A stretch of 64,000 bases of DNA, from NCBI GenBank assembly GCA_033857955.1, contig JAWVCW010000022.1, positions 62,001-126,000 of the forward strand, given 5' to 3'. Position numbers and translations under genes: made by a program. A model generated the notes under the pieces. It did no database searches. It was not told the origin of the DNA and worked only from the letters and a program-made list of their open reading frames with translations. This document shows, one piece after another, positions 43,466 to 51,569 of this stretch; position 1 is the stretch's first letter, and each line of letters opens with the position of its first letter. Source of the DNA: Gaiellasilicea sp033857955 (GTDB taxonomy: Bacteria > Actinomycetota > Thermoleophilia > Gaiellales > Gaiellaceae).

Positions 43466-45168
43466 TTGCGCAGCTCCTCGATCGCCGTCCAGGGACGCGT
43501 GTTGACGATCTGCTCCTTCGTCAGCCATGCACGCCTCGCCTGGGCGACGCCAAGGTCGACATAGCGGAGTGCGTTCGCCGAATGGGCGTCGCTCGAGATC
43601 ACGAGCTTCAGCCCGGCCTCGCCCGCAAGCCGCGCGTTGGCGTCCCGGAGATCGAGCCGGTCCGGCTGCGAGTTGATCTCCAGGAACGTGCCCGTCGCGA
43701 GCGCACCCGCCACGATCTTCTCGACCTCGATCCCGGAAGGCGTGCGCTTGCCGATCCGGCGGCTGGTCGGGTGGCCGATGCAGTCGACGTGCGGGTTCTC
43801 CATCGCCGCAAGAACGCGGCCGGTCGGATCGTTGTCGAAGCTCGCGTGAACCGACGCCATTACCCAGTCGAGCGGCGCGAGCAACTCGTCCGCGACGTCG
43901 ACCTCGCCGTTCGTGCGGATGTTGACCTCGATCCCCTTCAGGATCCTGAAGGGAGCGAGGCGCGCGTTGAGTGCGTCGATCTCCTCCCACTGGTGCTCGA
44001 GCCGGCCGTCGCGCAGCCGGTGCGAGTGGTCGCAGAGCGCCAGGTACTCGTGGCCGAGCGCCTGGGCCGCGACGGCCATCTCCTCGATCGTCGCCTTGCC
44101 GTCCGACCACGTCGAGTGGCAGTGCAGGTCGCCGCGGAGGTCGGAGCGCTCGACGAGCTTCGGCAGCGTGCCGTTCCGGGCGGCTTCGAGCTCGCCGCCG
44201 TTCTCGCGCAGCTCCGGCGGGATGTACGCGTAGCCGAGGTGTGCGTAGAGCTCCTCCTCGCCGGCCGCCGTGAACTCCTCCCCGGTCTCGGTGTTCGTGA
44301 CCGAGTACTCGGAGACGGAGAAGCCGCGTCGGACTGCGTCCTCGCGCAGCGCGACGTTGTGGTCCTTCGAGCCGGTGAAGTGCTGCAGCAGGTTCCCGTA
44401 CGACTCCGGCGGCACGACGCGGAGGTCGAGGCGGAGGCCGTCGTTCGTGATCACGGTCGCCTTCGTGTCCCCCTTCGCGACGACGTCGGCGACGTTCGCA
44501 CGCGACGTGAAGTGGTCGATCAGAGCGGGCGGGTCGGTCGAGGTCGCAATCACGTCGAGGTCTCGGAACGTCTCGCGCCGCCGTCGCGCGGAGCCCGCGT
44601 CGGAGACCTTCACCGCGGCCGGATGCGCTCGCAGCTCCTCCACGAGCTCGAGCAGCACAGGCAGCCCGCTGCCGAGCAGCCGCCGCGACTCACGTGGGTC
44701 CTTCGGCTCCTCCGCGAGGGCCTTCAGGATCTTCTCCTCGCTCTTCGCGCCGAGCCCGGCCAGCGAGCGCAGCCGCTCCTGCTCGGCCGCCTCCTTCAGC
44801 TCTGCGAGCGTCGTGACGCCGAGCTCCTTCCAGATCCGGCGCGCCGTCTTCGGGCCGAGCCCCGGCAGCCGCATGAACTTGACGACTTCTTCCGGCACGA
44901 GCGTCTTGCGCTTGGTCAGCGCCTCCATCTCACCCAGCTCGACGACCTGGACGATCTTGTCCTCGATCGTCTTGCCGATCCCGGAGAGGCTCTTCGCCTT
45001 CCCCTCGAGGGCGAGCTGAGCGACCGGCCCGCCCGTCTCGCGAATCCGCGTCGCGGCGCGGCGATAGGCCAGCACTCGGAATGAGTCCTCGCCCTCGAGC
45101 TCGCTCAGGTCGGCCAGCAACTCCAGCTGGTCGGCGAGCACGTCGTTTCTCGGCAGAGTGGCAGCCAC
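43462..45168 (-). CDS. polX: DNA polymerase/3'-5' exonuclease PolX (Pol X + PHP)
   Basis: 568 residues. N-terminal helix-hairpin-helix 8-kDa domain (LSGIGKTIEDKI, LPGLGPKTARRIW), Pol X palm with RRRRETFRDLDVIAT (Asp pair retained although the usual Gly before the first Asp is Arg) and a third Asp in LRLDLRVVP, then a C-terminal PHP phosphoesterase (DLHCHSTWSDGKA about 345, DHSHRL, ISSDAHS). It works in base excision repair and gap filling. GTG 45168 with TATCAT 8 nt upstream. Confidence 0.95.
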   Translation of the reverse strand: MAATLPRNDVLADQLELLADLSELEGEDSFRVLAYRRAATRIRETGGPVAQLALEGKAKSLSGIGKTIEDKIVQVVELGEMEALTKRKTLVPEEVVKFMRLPGLGPKTARRIWKELGVTTLAELKEAAEQERLRSLAGLGAKSEEKILKALAEEPKDPRESRRLLGSGLPVLLELVEELRAHPAAVKVSDAGSARRRRETFRDLDVIATSTDPPALIDHFTSRANVADVVAKGDTKATVITNDGLRLDLRVVPPESYGNLLQHFTGSKDHNVALREDAVRRGFSVSEYSVTNTETGEEFTAAGEEELYAHLGYAYIPPELRENGGELEAARNGTLPKLVERSDLRGDLHCHSTWSDGKATIEEMAVAAQALGHEYLALCDHSHRLRDGRLEHQWEEIDALNARLAPFRILKGIEVNIRTNGEVDVADELLAPLDWVMASVHASFDNDPTGRVLAAMENPHVDCIGHPTSRRIGKRTPSGIEVEKIVAGALATGTFLEINSQPDRLDLRDANARLAGEAGLKLVISSDAHSANALRYVDLGVAQARRAWLTKEQIVNTRPWTAIEELRK

Positions 45169-45175
45169 CGATAGC

Positions 45176-45182
45176 GATGATA
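45176..45182. promoter_or_regulatory. Overlapping divergent -10 hexamers, polX / mannosyltransferase
   Basis: GATGATA reads TATCAT on minus (8 nt before polX GTG 45168) and GATGAT on plus (6 nt before GTG 45188). The two GTG codons are 19 bp apart, as in the tauE/otsB gap. The plus hexamer is a weaker match. Confidence 0.45.
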
Positions 45183-45187
45183 CGGAG

Positions 45188-45904
45188 GTGAGGGCCTGTG
45201 TCTGTCTCCCGACCTACAACGAGCGCGAGAACATCGAGCCGATGCTGCGTGCCCTCGGCGAGGTGCTCGGTCCCGGGGACCGCGTGCTCGTGATCGACGA
45301 CAACTCGCCCGACGGAACCGGCCGCCGCGCGGACGAGCTCGCGTCGGAGCTCGGCTACGTCGACGTGCTCCACCGCGAGCGGAAGGAGGGCCTGGGGCCG
45401 GCGTACCTCGCTGGGTTTCGACGCGCGCTCGACGCGGGCGCGGAGCTGATCGTCGAGATGGACTGCGACTTCTCGCACGACCCGGCCGATGTGCCGCGGC
45501 TGCTCGAGGCGGCCGAGACGGCTGACGTCGTGCTCGGCTCGCGCTACGTGCCAGGTGGCGGGGTGGAGAACTGGAACGCGGTGCGACGTCTGATCTCCGC
45601 AGGTGGTTCGCTCTATGCCCGGATCGTGCTCGGTGTCCCCGTGCGCGACCTCACCGGCGGCTTCAAGTGCATCCGGCGCGCCGTACTCGAGGCCATCGAC
45701 CTGAACGCGATTCACTCGCGCGGCTACGCGTTCCAGATCGAGCTGACCTACCGTGCGCTCCGCAAGGGGTTCCGCGTCCAGGAGGTGCCGATCCGCTTCG
45801 TCGACCGCCAGGTCGGCGGCTCGAAGATGTCGCGGACGATCGTGCTCGAAGCGATCTGGAAGGTGCCGCTGATCCGTCTGGCGGCACTCAGAGGAACGCT
45901 GTGA
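45188..45904 (+). CDS. Polyprenol-phosphate mannosyltransferase-like GT2 (Dpm1 type)
   Basis: 238 residues from GTG 45188; an in-frame GTG at 45158 would overlap polX by 11 nt. GT2 fold: VCLPTYNERENIEPML at the N-terminus, DDNSPDGTG, EMDCDFSHDP (DxD-type metal site, about 90) and FVDRQVGGSKMS at the end, all typical of dolichol/polyprenol phosphomannose synthases. No C-terminal membrane domain, so the soluble class. It supplies lipid-linked mannose for glycosylation outside the membrane. Stop overlaps the thioredoxin start by 4 nt. Confidence 0.92.
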   Translation: MRACVCLPTYNERENIEPMLRALGEVLGPGDRVLVIDDNSPDGTGRRADELASELGYVDVLHRERKEGLGPAYLAGFRRALDAGAELIVEMDCDFSHDPADVPRLLEAAETADVVLGSRYVPGGGVENWNAVRRLISAGGSLYARIVLGVPVRDLTGGFKCIRRAVLEAIDLNAIHSRGYAFQIELTYRALRKGFRVQEVPIRFVDRQVGGSKMSRTIVLEAIWKVPLIRLAALRGTL

Positions 45905-46218
45905 GAGAGGTGACGGACGCCACCTTCGAGGAGGAGGTGCTGCAGGCGGATGGACGGACGATCGTCGACTTCTGGGCGCCCTGGTGCAAGCCGTGCGATG
46001 CGATCGCGCCGGTACTCGAGGCGATCGCCGCCGACCACGGGCTCGGCCTCGTCCGGCTGAACATCGACGAGCACATCGGCATGCCCTCGCGCTACGGCGT
46101 TCTGTCGCTGCCCACCGTGATCCTGTTCGAGGACGGCGAACCGAGGGCGACAGTCGTGGGCGCGCGGCCGCGTTCGCACTACGAACGCGCATGGGCGGCC
46201 TGGCTCAGCCCGTCCTGA
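45901..46218 (+). CDS. Thioredoxin-family protein
   Basis: 105 residues with the redox motif WAPWCKPCDAIAP (Cys about 30 and 33; Lys replaces the usual Gly) and the cis-proline segment LSLPTVILFEDG. No signal peptide, so a cytosolic thiol reductase. GTG start in a GTGA overlap with the mannosyltransferase stop. Its 3' end overlaps thiL by 14 nt on the other strand. Confidence 0.92.
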   Translation: MREVTDATFEEEVLQADGRTIVDFWAPWCKPCDAIAPVLEAIAADHGLGLVRLNIDEHIGMPSRYGVLSLPTVILFEDGEPRATVVGARPRSHYERAWAAWLSPS

Positions 46219-47029
46219 AGTGCTCGTAACCGGGTAGGTCGTACGGCTCGCGGTCGTGCAGCAGAACGACGCCCTCCCCTTCCTCGCAGCGACCGATCAC
46301 GGGGAAGCCGAGCGACAGCGCTTCGCTCGGGACCGTGGCGAGCAACTCGAAGTCCTCACCGAAGCCGAGGTCGTCGAGCTCGCCGGCGCGCGGCACGGCG
46401 TCCAGGTCGATGACGAGACGGCAGCCCGAGCGCCGGGCGATGTGCCGCGAGTCGACCGCGATTCCGTCCGAGATGTCGAGCATCGCCGTCGCCACGGCAC
46501 CCAGCCGCAGGCCCTCCAGTGTCCGTACCGGTGGGCGGGCCAACCGGCCCTCGCGGAACGCCGCAGCCGCTGCCCCGAGCGGCCCTGTGACGACGATCGC
46601 GTCTCCCGGCCCGGCGCCGGTGCGGCCGGGAACCCGCTGGGACCGCCCGAGCGCGGTCACGCTCACGACGACCTGGTCTGCGCGGGTCGTGTCGCCTCCA
46701 CGCACCGGAATGCCCGTCTCGGTTAGGCCCTCGTAGAGTTCGACGACGTGCTCGACGTCGGCGTCGCCCCTCAGCGCCAGCGTGACGAACAGCGCCTCGG
46801 GCCGGGCCGCGGACGCCGAGAGGTCGCTGATGTTCACCGCCGCCGCCCGGAAGCCGAGCTCGTGCCACGAGAGCCGGTCGAGGAGGAAGTGGACGCCTTC
46901 GACCAGCGCGTCCTGGGTGATGACGAGCCCCCCGGCCAACTCGGCTGCGTCGTGCTCGGTGCCCACGATCAGCCCCCGCGCCTCGAGCTCTCGCAGGAGA
47001 CCGAGCTCGCCCGCGTCAGCGAGCTTCAT
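46205..47029 (-). CDS. thiL: Thiamine-monophosphate kinase
   Basis: 274 residues from ATG 47029 (the next in-frame start upstream would add eleven residues with no family match). AIR-synthase-like fold: ITQDALVEGVHFLLDRLSW has the metal-binding Asp, then VNISDLSASAARP, GGDTTRAD and MLDISDGIAVD. It phosphorylates thiamine monophosphate to the coenzyme TPP. Shorter than the E. coli enzyme by about 50 residues, mainly at the C-terminus. Overlaps the thiE 3' end by 14 nt. Confidence 0.92.
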   Translation of the reverse strand: MKLADAGELGLLRELEARGLIVGTEHDAAELAGGLVITQDALVEGVHFLLDRLSWHELGFRAAAVNISDLSASAARPEALFVTLALRGDADVEHVVELYEGLTETGIPVRGGDTTRADQVVVSVTALGRSQRVPGRTGAGPGDAIVVTGPLGAAAAAFREGRLARPPVRTLEGLRLGAVATAMLDISDGIAVDSRHIARRSGCRLVIDLDAVPRAGELDDLGFGEDFELLATVPSEALSLGFPVIGRCEEGEGVVLLHDREPYDLPGYEHFRTG

Positions 47030-47564
47030 CGACCGCTGCCCGCAGTGCTTCGATCTCCGCAACCGCGCGGATCACGGCCACCCCTGCCGCTCCGGCACGA
47101 ATGCACGCGGCGGCGTTCGACGCGTCGATCCCACCGATCGCGACAACAGGGATCGAAACCGAAAGGCAGATGTCGCGCAGCCCCTCGAGCCCGATCGCCG
47201 GGCCCGCGTCGGGCTTCGACGGTGTCTCCCAGATCGGCCCGGCGCCGAGATAGGTCGCGCCCGAGAACTCCGCCACCGCCGCCTCGCGCCGCTTCGTCAC
47301 CGAGATCCCGAGCGGGATCCCAGCCTCGCGTGCTCGCTCGATCCCGGCGTCGCCCTGGCCGAGGTGCACCCCACAACCGAGCCCGAGCGCCGCGTCGAGG
47401 TCGTCGTTGACGACGAGCTCGGCGTCGAGCCCGGCGAGCGCCCGTCCGAGCGCGACGACCTCCTCGGTGGGCACCCCCTTCAGCCGCAGCTGGACGACGG
47501 TCGCTCCACCGGCCGCGGCCCGCCGACCCGTCTCCTCGTCGGCCACGATCGCGTGCACCCTCAC
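47016..47564 (-). CDS. thiE: Thiamine-phosphate synthase
   Basis: 182 residues from GTG 47564. TIM-barrel with ATVVQLRLKG, ELVVNDDLDAAL, GVHLGQGD, LGAGPIWETPSKPDAGP and VVAIGGIDASNA, the diphosphate-binding elements of ThiE. It joins HMP-PP and thiazole phosphate. It is at the short end for the family, with a trimmed N-terminus. A longer frame runs back through the palindrome and lacks similarity. The palindrome at 47575-47599 ends 10 nt upstream and its 3' arm contains AAGG, the only ribosome-binding-site-like bases. Confidence 0.9.
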   Translation of the reverse strand: MRVHAIVADEETGRRAAAGGATVVQLRLKGVPTEEVVALGRALAGLDAELVVNDDLDAALGLGCGVHLGQGDAGIERAREAGIPLGISVTKRREAAVAEFSGATYLGAGPIWETPSKPDAGPAIGLEGLRDICLSVSIPVVAIGGIDASNAAACIRAGAAGVAVIRAVAEIEALRAAVDEAR

Positions 47565-47574
47565 GTCCGACCGT

Positions 47575-47599
47575 ACCTTGTGTTTCTGAAACACAAGGT
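47575..47599. repeat. 25-bp palindrome, copy 1 (thiE leader)
   Basis: Arms ACCTTGTGTTTC and GAAACACAAGGT around a single central T: a perfect 12-bp inverted repeat. The inner 21 bp are identical to copy 2. It would fold into a hairpin in the thiM-thiE mRNA and sequester the AAGG before the thiE start. Confidence 0.9.
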
Positions 47600-47632
47600 C
47601 CCCCCGACCCGCATGGTTGCGTGGCCGAAGTG

Positions 47633-47657
47633 AGCTTGTGTTTCTGAAACACAAGCT
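47633..47657. repeat. 25-bp palindrome, copy 2 (just after thiM)
   Basis: Arms AGCTTGTGTTTC and GAAACACAAGCT around T, extendable to 27 bp. It begins 1-2 nt past the thiM stop. Copies 1 and 2 are 58 bp apart, and both are far more AT-rich than the surroundings. Confidence 0.9.
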
Positions 47658-47658
47658 C

Positions 47659-48456
47659 TCATCCCACGTGCACCTTGGCTCGTTCGGACAGGGTGACGGG
47701 GTCGAGGGCCGCCAGCGCGTCGTAGAGGTTCACGTGGAAGCTGCCCGGGCCCTTCGCGTCCAGAGCGGCATCTTCGCCGGCGACGCCGAAGGCGACGAGC
47801 GCTTCGACTGCCGCCTCGAACGGATCATCCTTGGCCGCGAGAAAGCAGCCGGTGATCGCCGTCGACATGCAGCCGGTGCCGGTGATCGAGGCGAGGAGTG
47901 CGTGGCCGTTCGCCACGGCCGCCGACCGCTCGCCGTCGGAGACGTGATCGACGGGCCCCGTGACCGACGCGACCAGGCCGAGCGTGCGGGCCGCCTCCCG
48001 GGCGAGGTCGGTGGGATCGCCGGCGGCTCCGACCGACTCGACCCCTCGCACCTCCGCCTCGACGCCGACAAGCGTCGCTACCTCTCCCGCGTTGCCGCGC
48101 AGGACGGCGACGTCGACGGCGTCAAGGATGCGCCGTGCCGTGGTGGTTCGATACGCCGTCGCGCCGACGCCGACCGGGTCGAGCACGACGGGAACGCCTC
48201 TTTCGTTCGCCGCCGTCCCGGCCAGCAGCATCGCCTCGATCCAGGCCTCGGAGAGCGTGCCGATGTTCAGCACGAGCGCGCCGGCGAGCCCGACCATCTC
48301 TCGCACCTCGTCCTTTGCATGGGCCATCACAGGCAGCGCGCCGAGCGCGAGAATCGCGTTCGCCGTCTCGTTCATCACGACGTAGTTCGTGATGTTGTGG
48401 ACGAGCGGCTTCCGTTCGCGGATGACGCCGATCGTGGCGCCGGGGTCGATGGTCAT
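47659..48456 (-). CDS. thiM: Hydroxyethylthiazole kinase
   Basis: 265 residues, ribokinase-like fold. PLVHNITNYVVMNETANAILALG in two parts at the N-terminus, VLDPVGVGAT, LRGNAGE and the catalytic-Cys loop TGTGCMSTAITG (about 194). It phosphorylates the salvaged thiazole moiety of thiamine. ATG overlaps the thiD stop by 4 nt. Confidence 0.95.
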   Translation of the reverse strand: MTIDPGATIGVIRERKPLVHNITNYVVMNETANAILALGALPVMAHAKDEVREMVGLAGALVLNIGTLSEAWIEAMLLAGTAANERGVPVVLDPVGVGATAYRTTTARRILDAVDVAVLRGNAGEVATLVGVEAEVRGVESVGAAGDPTDLAREAARTLGLVASVTGPVDHVSDGERSAAVANGHALLASITGTGCMSTAITGCFLAAKDDPFEAAVEALVAFGVAGEDAALDAKGPGSFHVNLYDALAALDPVTLSERAKVHVG

Positions 48457-49235
48457 GCTCTTCCTTTCACGTTGAGGACGTCTACGGGGCCGTCGCCGTC
48501 GCCGATCTCGACCAGGCCGTTCCGGACTGCGGCCGACGCCGCCTCGGACGCGCCTCGTGCTGCGTCCGCGAGCGAAAGGCCCCGCGCGAGCAGAGCTGCG
48601 AGCGTGGCCGAGTGCGTACAGCCGGCGCCGTGCGTTGCGGGGATGTCATGGCGCTCGACGGGCAACTCGATGTGGGTCTCTCCGTCGAAGAGGTGGTCGA
48701 CCGGCGGTTCCTCGTGGCCGCCGGTGACGAGCGCCGCAGCGGCGCCGAGCGCGACGAGACGCTCCGTGAGCTCGCGCCGCGTCGCGCCCCGCATTCCCGT
48801 CAGCGTCTCCGCCTCCGGCAGGTTCGGGGTGACCACGACGGCCAGCGGAAAGAGGCGGCGGATCAGCGTTTCGACGGCATCGTCCTGCAGGAGCTGCGCG
48901 CCGGAGCTCGCGATCAGCACCGGGTCGACGACGAGCGGGACGGGATGTCGTTCGAGGAACTCGGCCACCGTCTCGATGATCGTGCGCGAGAAGAGCATCC
49001 CCGTCTTGACCGCGTCGACGCCGATGTCGCCGAAGACCGCGTCAAGCTGCGCGCGGATGAAGTCGGGGGGCAGCTCGTGCACCGCCGTCACTGCGGTCGT
49101 GTTCTGCGCCGTCAGTGCGACGACGGCGCTCGTCCCGTGGCAGCCCGCCGCGGCAAAGGCCTTCAGATCGGCCTGGATGCCCGCGCCGCCGCCCGAGTCG
49201 GACGTCGCGATCGTCAGCACACGTGGAACGGTCAT
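48453..49235 (-). CDS. thiD: Hydroxymethylpyrimidine (phosphate) kinase
   Basis: 260 residues. TIATSDSGGGAGIQADLK at the N-terminus, VDPVLIASSG, TPNLPEAE and the catalytic anion-hole loop THGAGCTHSATLAALLARG. It makes HMP-PP for ThiE. First gene of thiD-thiM-thiE-thiL, which joins salvaged or made precursors into TPP; thiC and thiG are not in this window. Its ATG lies directly behind the TPP riboswitch, whose 3' strand contains the ribosome-binding site. Confidence 0.95.
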   Translation of the reverse strand: MTVPRVLTIATSDSGGGAGIQADLKAFAAAGCHGTSAVVALTAQNTTAVTAVHELPPDFIRAQLDAVFGDIGVDAVKTGMLFSRTIIETVAEFLERHPVPLVVDPVLIASSGAQLLQDDAVETLIRRLFPLAVVVTPNLPEAETLTGMRGATRRELTERLVALGAAAALVTGGHEEPPVDHLFDGETHIELPVERHDIPATHGAGCTHSATLAALLARGLSLADAARGASEAASAAVRNGLVEIGDGDGPVDVLNVKGRA

Positions 49236-49237
49236 GC

Positions 49238-49313
49238 TCTCCCTTCGCCGGTCCTAACCGGATCAGGTTCTGCGGGTGTGATCTCAGCCCGATCAGGGCA
49301 CCCCGGTAGGTCG
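49238..49313 (-). ncRNA. TPP riboswitch upstream of thiD
   Basis: On the minus strand the conserved blocks appear in order: CGGGGTGCC, then a GCCC/GGGC hairpin, GGCTGAGATCACACCCG, GAACCTGATCC, a CCGG/CCGG hairpin, and GCGAAGGGA. These match the thi-box consensus, including the pyrimidine-sensing CTGAGA. The AAGGG of the last block lies 5 nt before the thiD ATG, so TPP binding would hide the ribosome-binding site: translational control. Flanking segments CCTTCG (49317-49312) and CGAAGG could form an alternative pairing. Confidence 0.93.
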
Positions 49314-49318
49314 AAGGC

Positions 49319-49325
49319 TAGCGTA
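49319..49325. promoter_or_regulatory. Overlapping divergent -10 hexamers, thi operon / helicase
   Basis: TAGCGTA reads TAGCGT on plus (7 nt before helicase GTG 49332) and TACGCT on minus, placing a thi transcript start near 49313, just before the riboswitch core. Confidence 0.5.
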
Positions 49326-49331
49326 GGGGTT

Positions 49332-51569
49332 GTGAGTGTCGTCGCCTCTTCCTGGCTGGAGCTTCTCGAGGGAGCAGAGCTCGCGCACCTTTCGGTCGAG
49401 CCCGCGCGGGGCGGACGGACCGAGCAGTTTCCGAACGACCTCGACCCGCACGTCGCGTCGTCGCTCGTCGCGCAGGGGATCACCGGGCTCTACACGCATC
49501 AGGCCGAGACGTGGGAGGCGCTCCGCGCCGGCCGCAACGTGATCGTGACGACGAGCACGGCGAGCGGGAAGAGCCTGGCGTTCAACCTGCCCGTGCTCGA
49601 CCTGCTCGCCCGCGACCCCAAGAGCCGGGCGCTCTACCTCTACCCGACGAAGGCGCTCGCGCAGGACCAGGCGCGCGCACTTGGCGAGTTCGGGGTCAAG
49701 GGCGTCAAGCCGGCGATCTACGACGGCGACACCGAGACCGAGCGGCGTTGGCAGATCCGCAAGTGGGCAAACGTGATCCTGACCAACCCGGACATGCTCC
49801 ACGTCGGCATGCTCCCGCACCACGACCGCTGGGGCGACGTGCTCGCGAATCTCCGCTACGTCGTCGTCGACGAGGCGCACATCTACCGCGGGGTGTTCGG
49901 ATCGCACGTCGGAAACGTGCTCCGCCGTCTCCGTCGGCTCGCCCGCGCCTACGACTCGGAGCCGCAGTTCGTCCTCGCCTCGGCGACGATCGCGAACGCG
50001 GCGCAGCTGGCCGAGTCGCTTCTCGGCGAGGCGGCGACGGTGGTCGACAGCGACGCGGCGCCGCGGACCGAGCGGACGATCGCGCTCTGGAACCCGGAGT
50101 TGATCGACGCCGAGCTCGGCGTGCGTGCAAGCTCGCTCGGCGACGCCTCCCGCTTGCTCGCGACCTTCGTCGAGCAAGGGCTGCGGACGATCTGCTTCAC
50201 GAAGAGCCGCAAGGGGGTGGAGCTGATCCACCGCTACGCGACCGATCGCGTCCCGCCGAAGGTCGCGGCCAGGCTTGCCCCGTACCGGGGCGGCTACACC
50301 CCGTCCCAGCGGCGCGAGATCGAGCAGCGCCTGATGTCCGGCGAGCTGCTCGGGGTCTGCGCGACGAACGCGCTCGAGCTCGGGATCGACATCGGCACGC
50401 TCGACTGCGCGATCTCGGTCGGCTTCCCGGGCACCGTGTCGTCACTCCGGCAGCAATGGGGCCGTGCCGGACGCCGCAGCCCGGGCCTCGCAGTGCTCGT
50501 CGCGAGCGACGATGCGCTCGACCAGTACTTCATGCGCGAGCCCGAGACGCTGCTCGGCCGGACAGTCGAGGCGGCAATCCTCGACCACGCGAACCCGCGG
50601 GTGCTCGACGGCCACGTCCTCGCGGCCGCCTTCGAGGGTCCGATCGACGAAGCGGATGCTCAGACGCTCGGCCCCGAGGCCCTCGAGCGAGCGGCGGTGT
50701 TGCCCGAGCTGAAGCGGACGGACGCCGGTTGGGTCTGGGCGGGCAAGGACTACCCGGCGGCGCGCGTGCTCCTGCGCTCAGGCGAGCTCGACTCGTTCAC
50801 CGTCGTGGACGAGGAGACCGGGGCGGTGCTCGGGGTCGTCGAGCGCTCGCGCGCCTACGGAACGATCCACGACGGCGCCGTCTACCTCCACCTCGGTGAA
50901 CAGTACCTCGTCAAGCGACTGGACGTCGACGCGCGAGCCGCTCTCGTCAGCCGCGCCAACGTCGACTGGTACACGCAGGCGAAGGTCGAGACGCAGACGT
51001 CGATCGTCGAGCCCCTGCGCACGGAGAGCCGACTGGGGCTCGAGCTCGTCTTCGGCCGGCTCTCGGTCACCGAGCGGGTGATCGCCTACGAGCGCAAGAC
51101 GATCAGCGGCGGCGACACGATCGAGACCGTTCCGCTCGATCTGCCGGAGACGAGCTTCGAGACGGAGGCGATCTGGTTCTCGCCCACCGTCGCACAGCTC
51201 GCCGAGCTCGAGGAGATGCCGAAGCTGCTCTCCTCGCTCCACGCTGCCGAGCACTCCCTGATCGCGCTCCTGCCTCTCTGGGCGATGTGCGACCGCTGGG
51301 ACATCGGCGGCCTCTCGACGAACATCCACCATCAGACCGGGCTGCCGACGATCTTCGTCTACGACGGCCACGCGGGCGGCGTCGGGATCACCGAGCGCGG
51401 CTTCGAGCGCTTCGAAGGCTGGGTCGAGGACACCGCGAAGATGCTCTCAGGCTGCCCGTGCGTCGAGGGCTGCCCGTCCTGTGTCCAGAGCCCGAAGTGC
51501 GGCAACCTGAATGAGTATCTGGACAAGGGCGGCGCGTACACATTGCTCCAGAGAATGCTTGCCTCTTGA
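49332..51569 (+). CDS. DEAH-box helicase with DUF1998 zinc domain (Hrq1/MrfA/YprA-like)
   Basis: 745 residues from GTG 49332. Helicase core: TSTASGKSLAFNLP (Walker A, about 74), VVDEAHIYRG (DEAH, about 178), LASATIANA, TNALELGIDIG and QQWGRAGRRSPG. The C-terminal domain has four cysteines in CPCVEGCPSCVQSPKC (about 707-722), the DUF1998 metal site. MrfA/Hrq1 proteins are 3'-5' DNA helicases in cross-link or mitomycin-type damage repair. A longer frame upstream runs antisense through thiD and the riboswitch and is rejected. Confidence 0.94.
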   Translation: MSVVASSWLELLEGAELAHLSVEPARGGRTEQFPNDLDPHVASSLVAQGITGLYTHQAETWEALRAGRNVIVTTSTASGKSLAFNLPVLDLLARDPKSRALYLYPTKALAQDQARALGEFGVKGVKPAIYDGDTETERRWQIRKWANVILTNPDMLHVGMLPHHDRWGDVLANLRYVVVDEAHIYRGVFGSHVGNVLRRLRRLARAYDSEPQFVLASATIANAAQLAESLLGEAATVVDSDAAPRTERTIALWNPELIDAELGVRASSLGDASRLLATFVEQGLRTICFTKSRKGVELIHRYATDRVPPKVAARLAPYRGGYTPSQRREIEQRLMSGELLGVCATNALELGIDIGTLDCAISVGFPGTVSSLRQQWGRAGRRSPGLAVLVASDDALDQYFMREPETLLGRTVEAAILDHANPRVLDGHVLAAAFEGPIDEADAQTLGPEALERAAVLPELKRTDAGWVWAGKDYPAARVLLRSGELDSFTVVDEETGAVLGVVERSRAYGTIHDGAVYLHLGEQYLVKRLDVDARAALVSRANVDWYTQAKVETQTSIVEPLRTESRLGLELVFGRLSVTERVIAYERKTISGGDTIETVPLDLPETSFETEAIWFSPTVAQLAELEEMPKLLSSLHAAEHSLIALLPLWAMCDRWDIGGLSTNIHHQTGLPTIFVYDGHAGGVGITERGFERFEGWVEDTAKMLSGCPCVEGCPSCVQSPKCGNLNEYLDKGGAYTLLQRMLAS

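Noticed and set aside
43342..45084. 580-codon plus-strand frame opposite polX
   Set aside because: Antisense shadow; polX has catalytic residues in all three domains.
43462..45168. PolX inactivation because GDxD reads RDLD
   Set aside because: Both metal-binding aspartates and the third one remain; only the preceding glycine differs.
47575..47657. Twin palindromes as a CRISPR array
   Set aside because: Only two copies, each self-complementary, with a 33-nt spacer that is not flanked by further repeats or cas genes.
48612..49331. N-terminal extension of the helicase over thiD and the riboswitch
   Set aside because: The extra 240 codons are antisense to thiD and lack similarity; GTG 49332 fits the family and a -10 hexamer.
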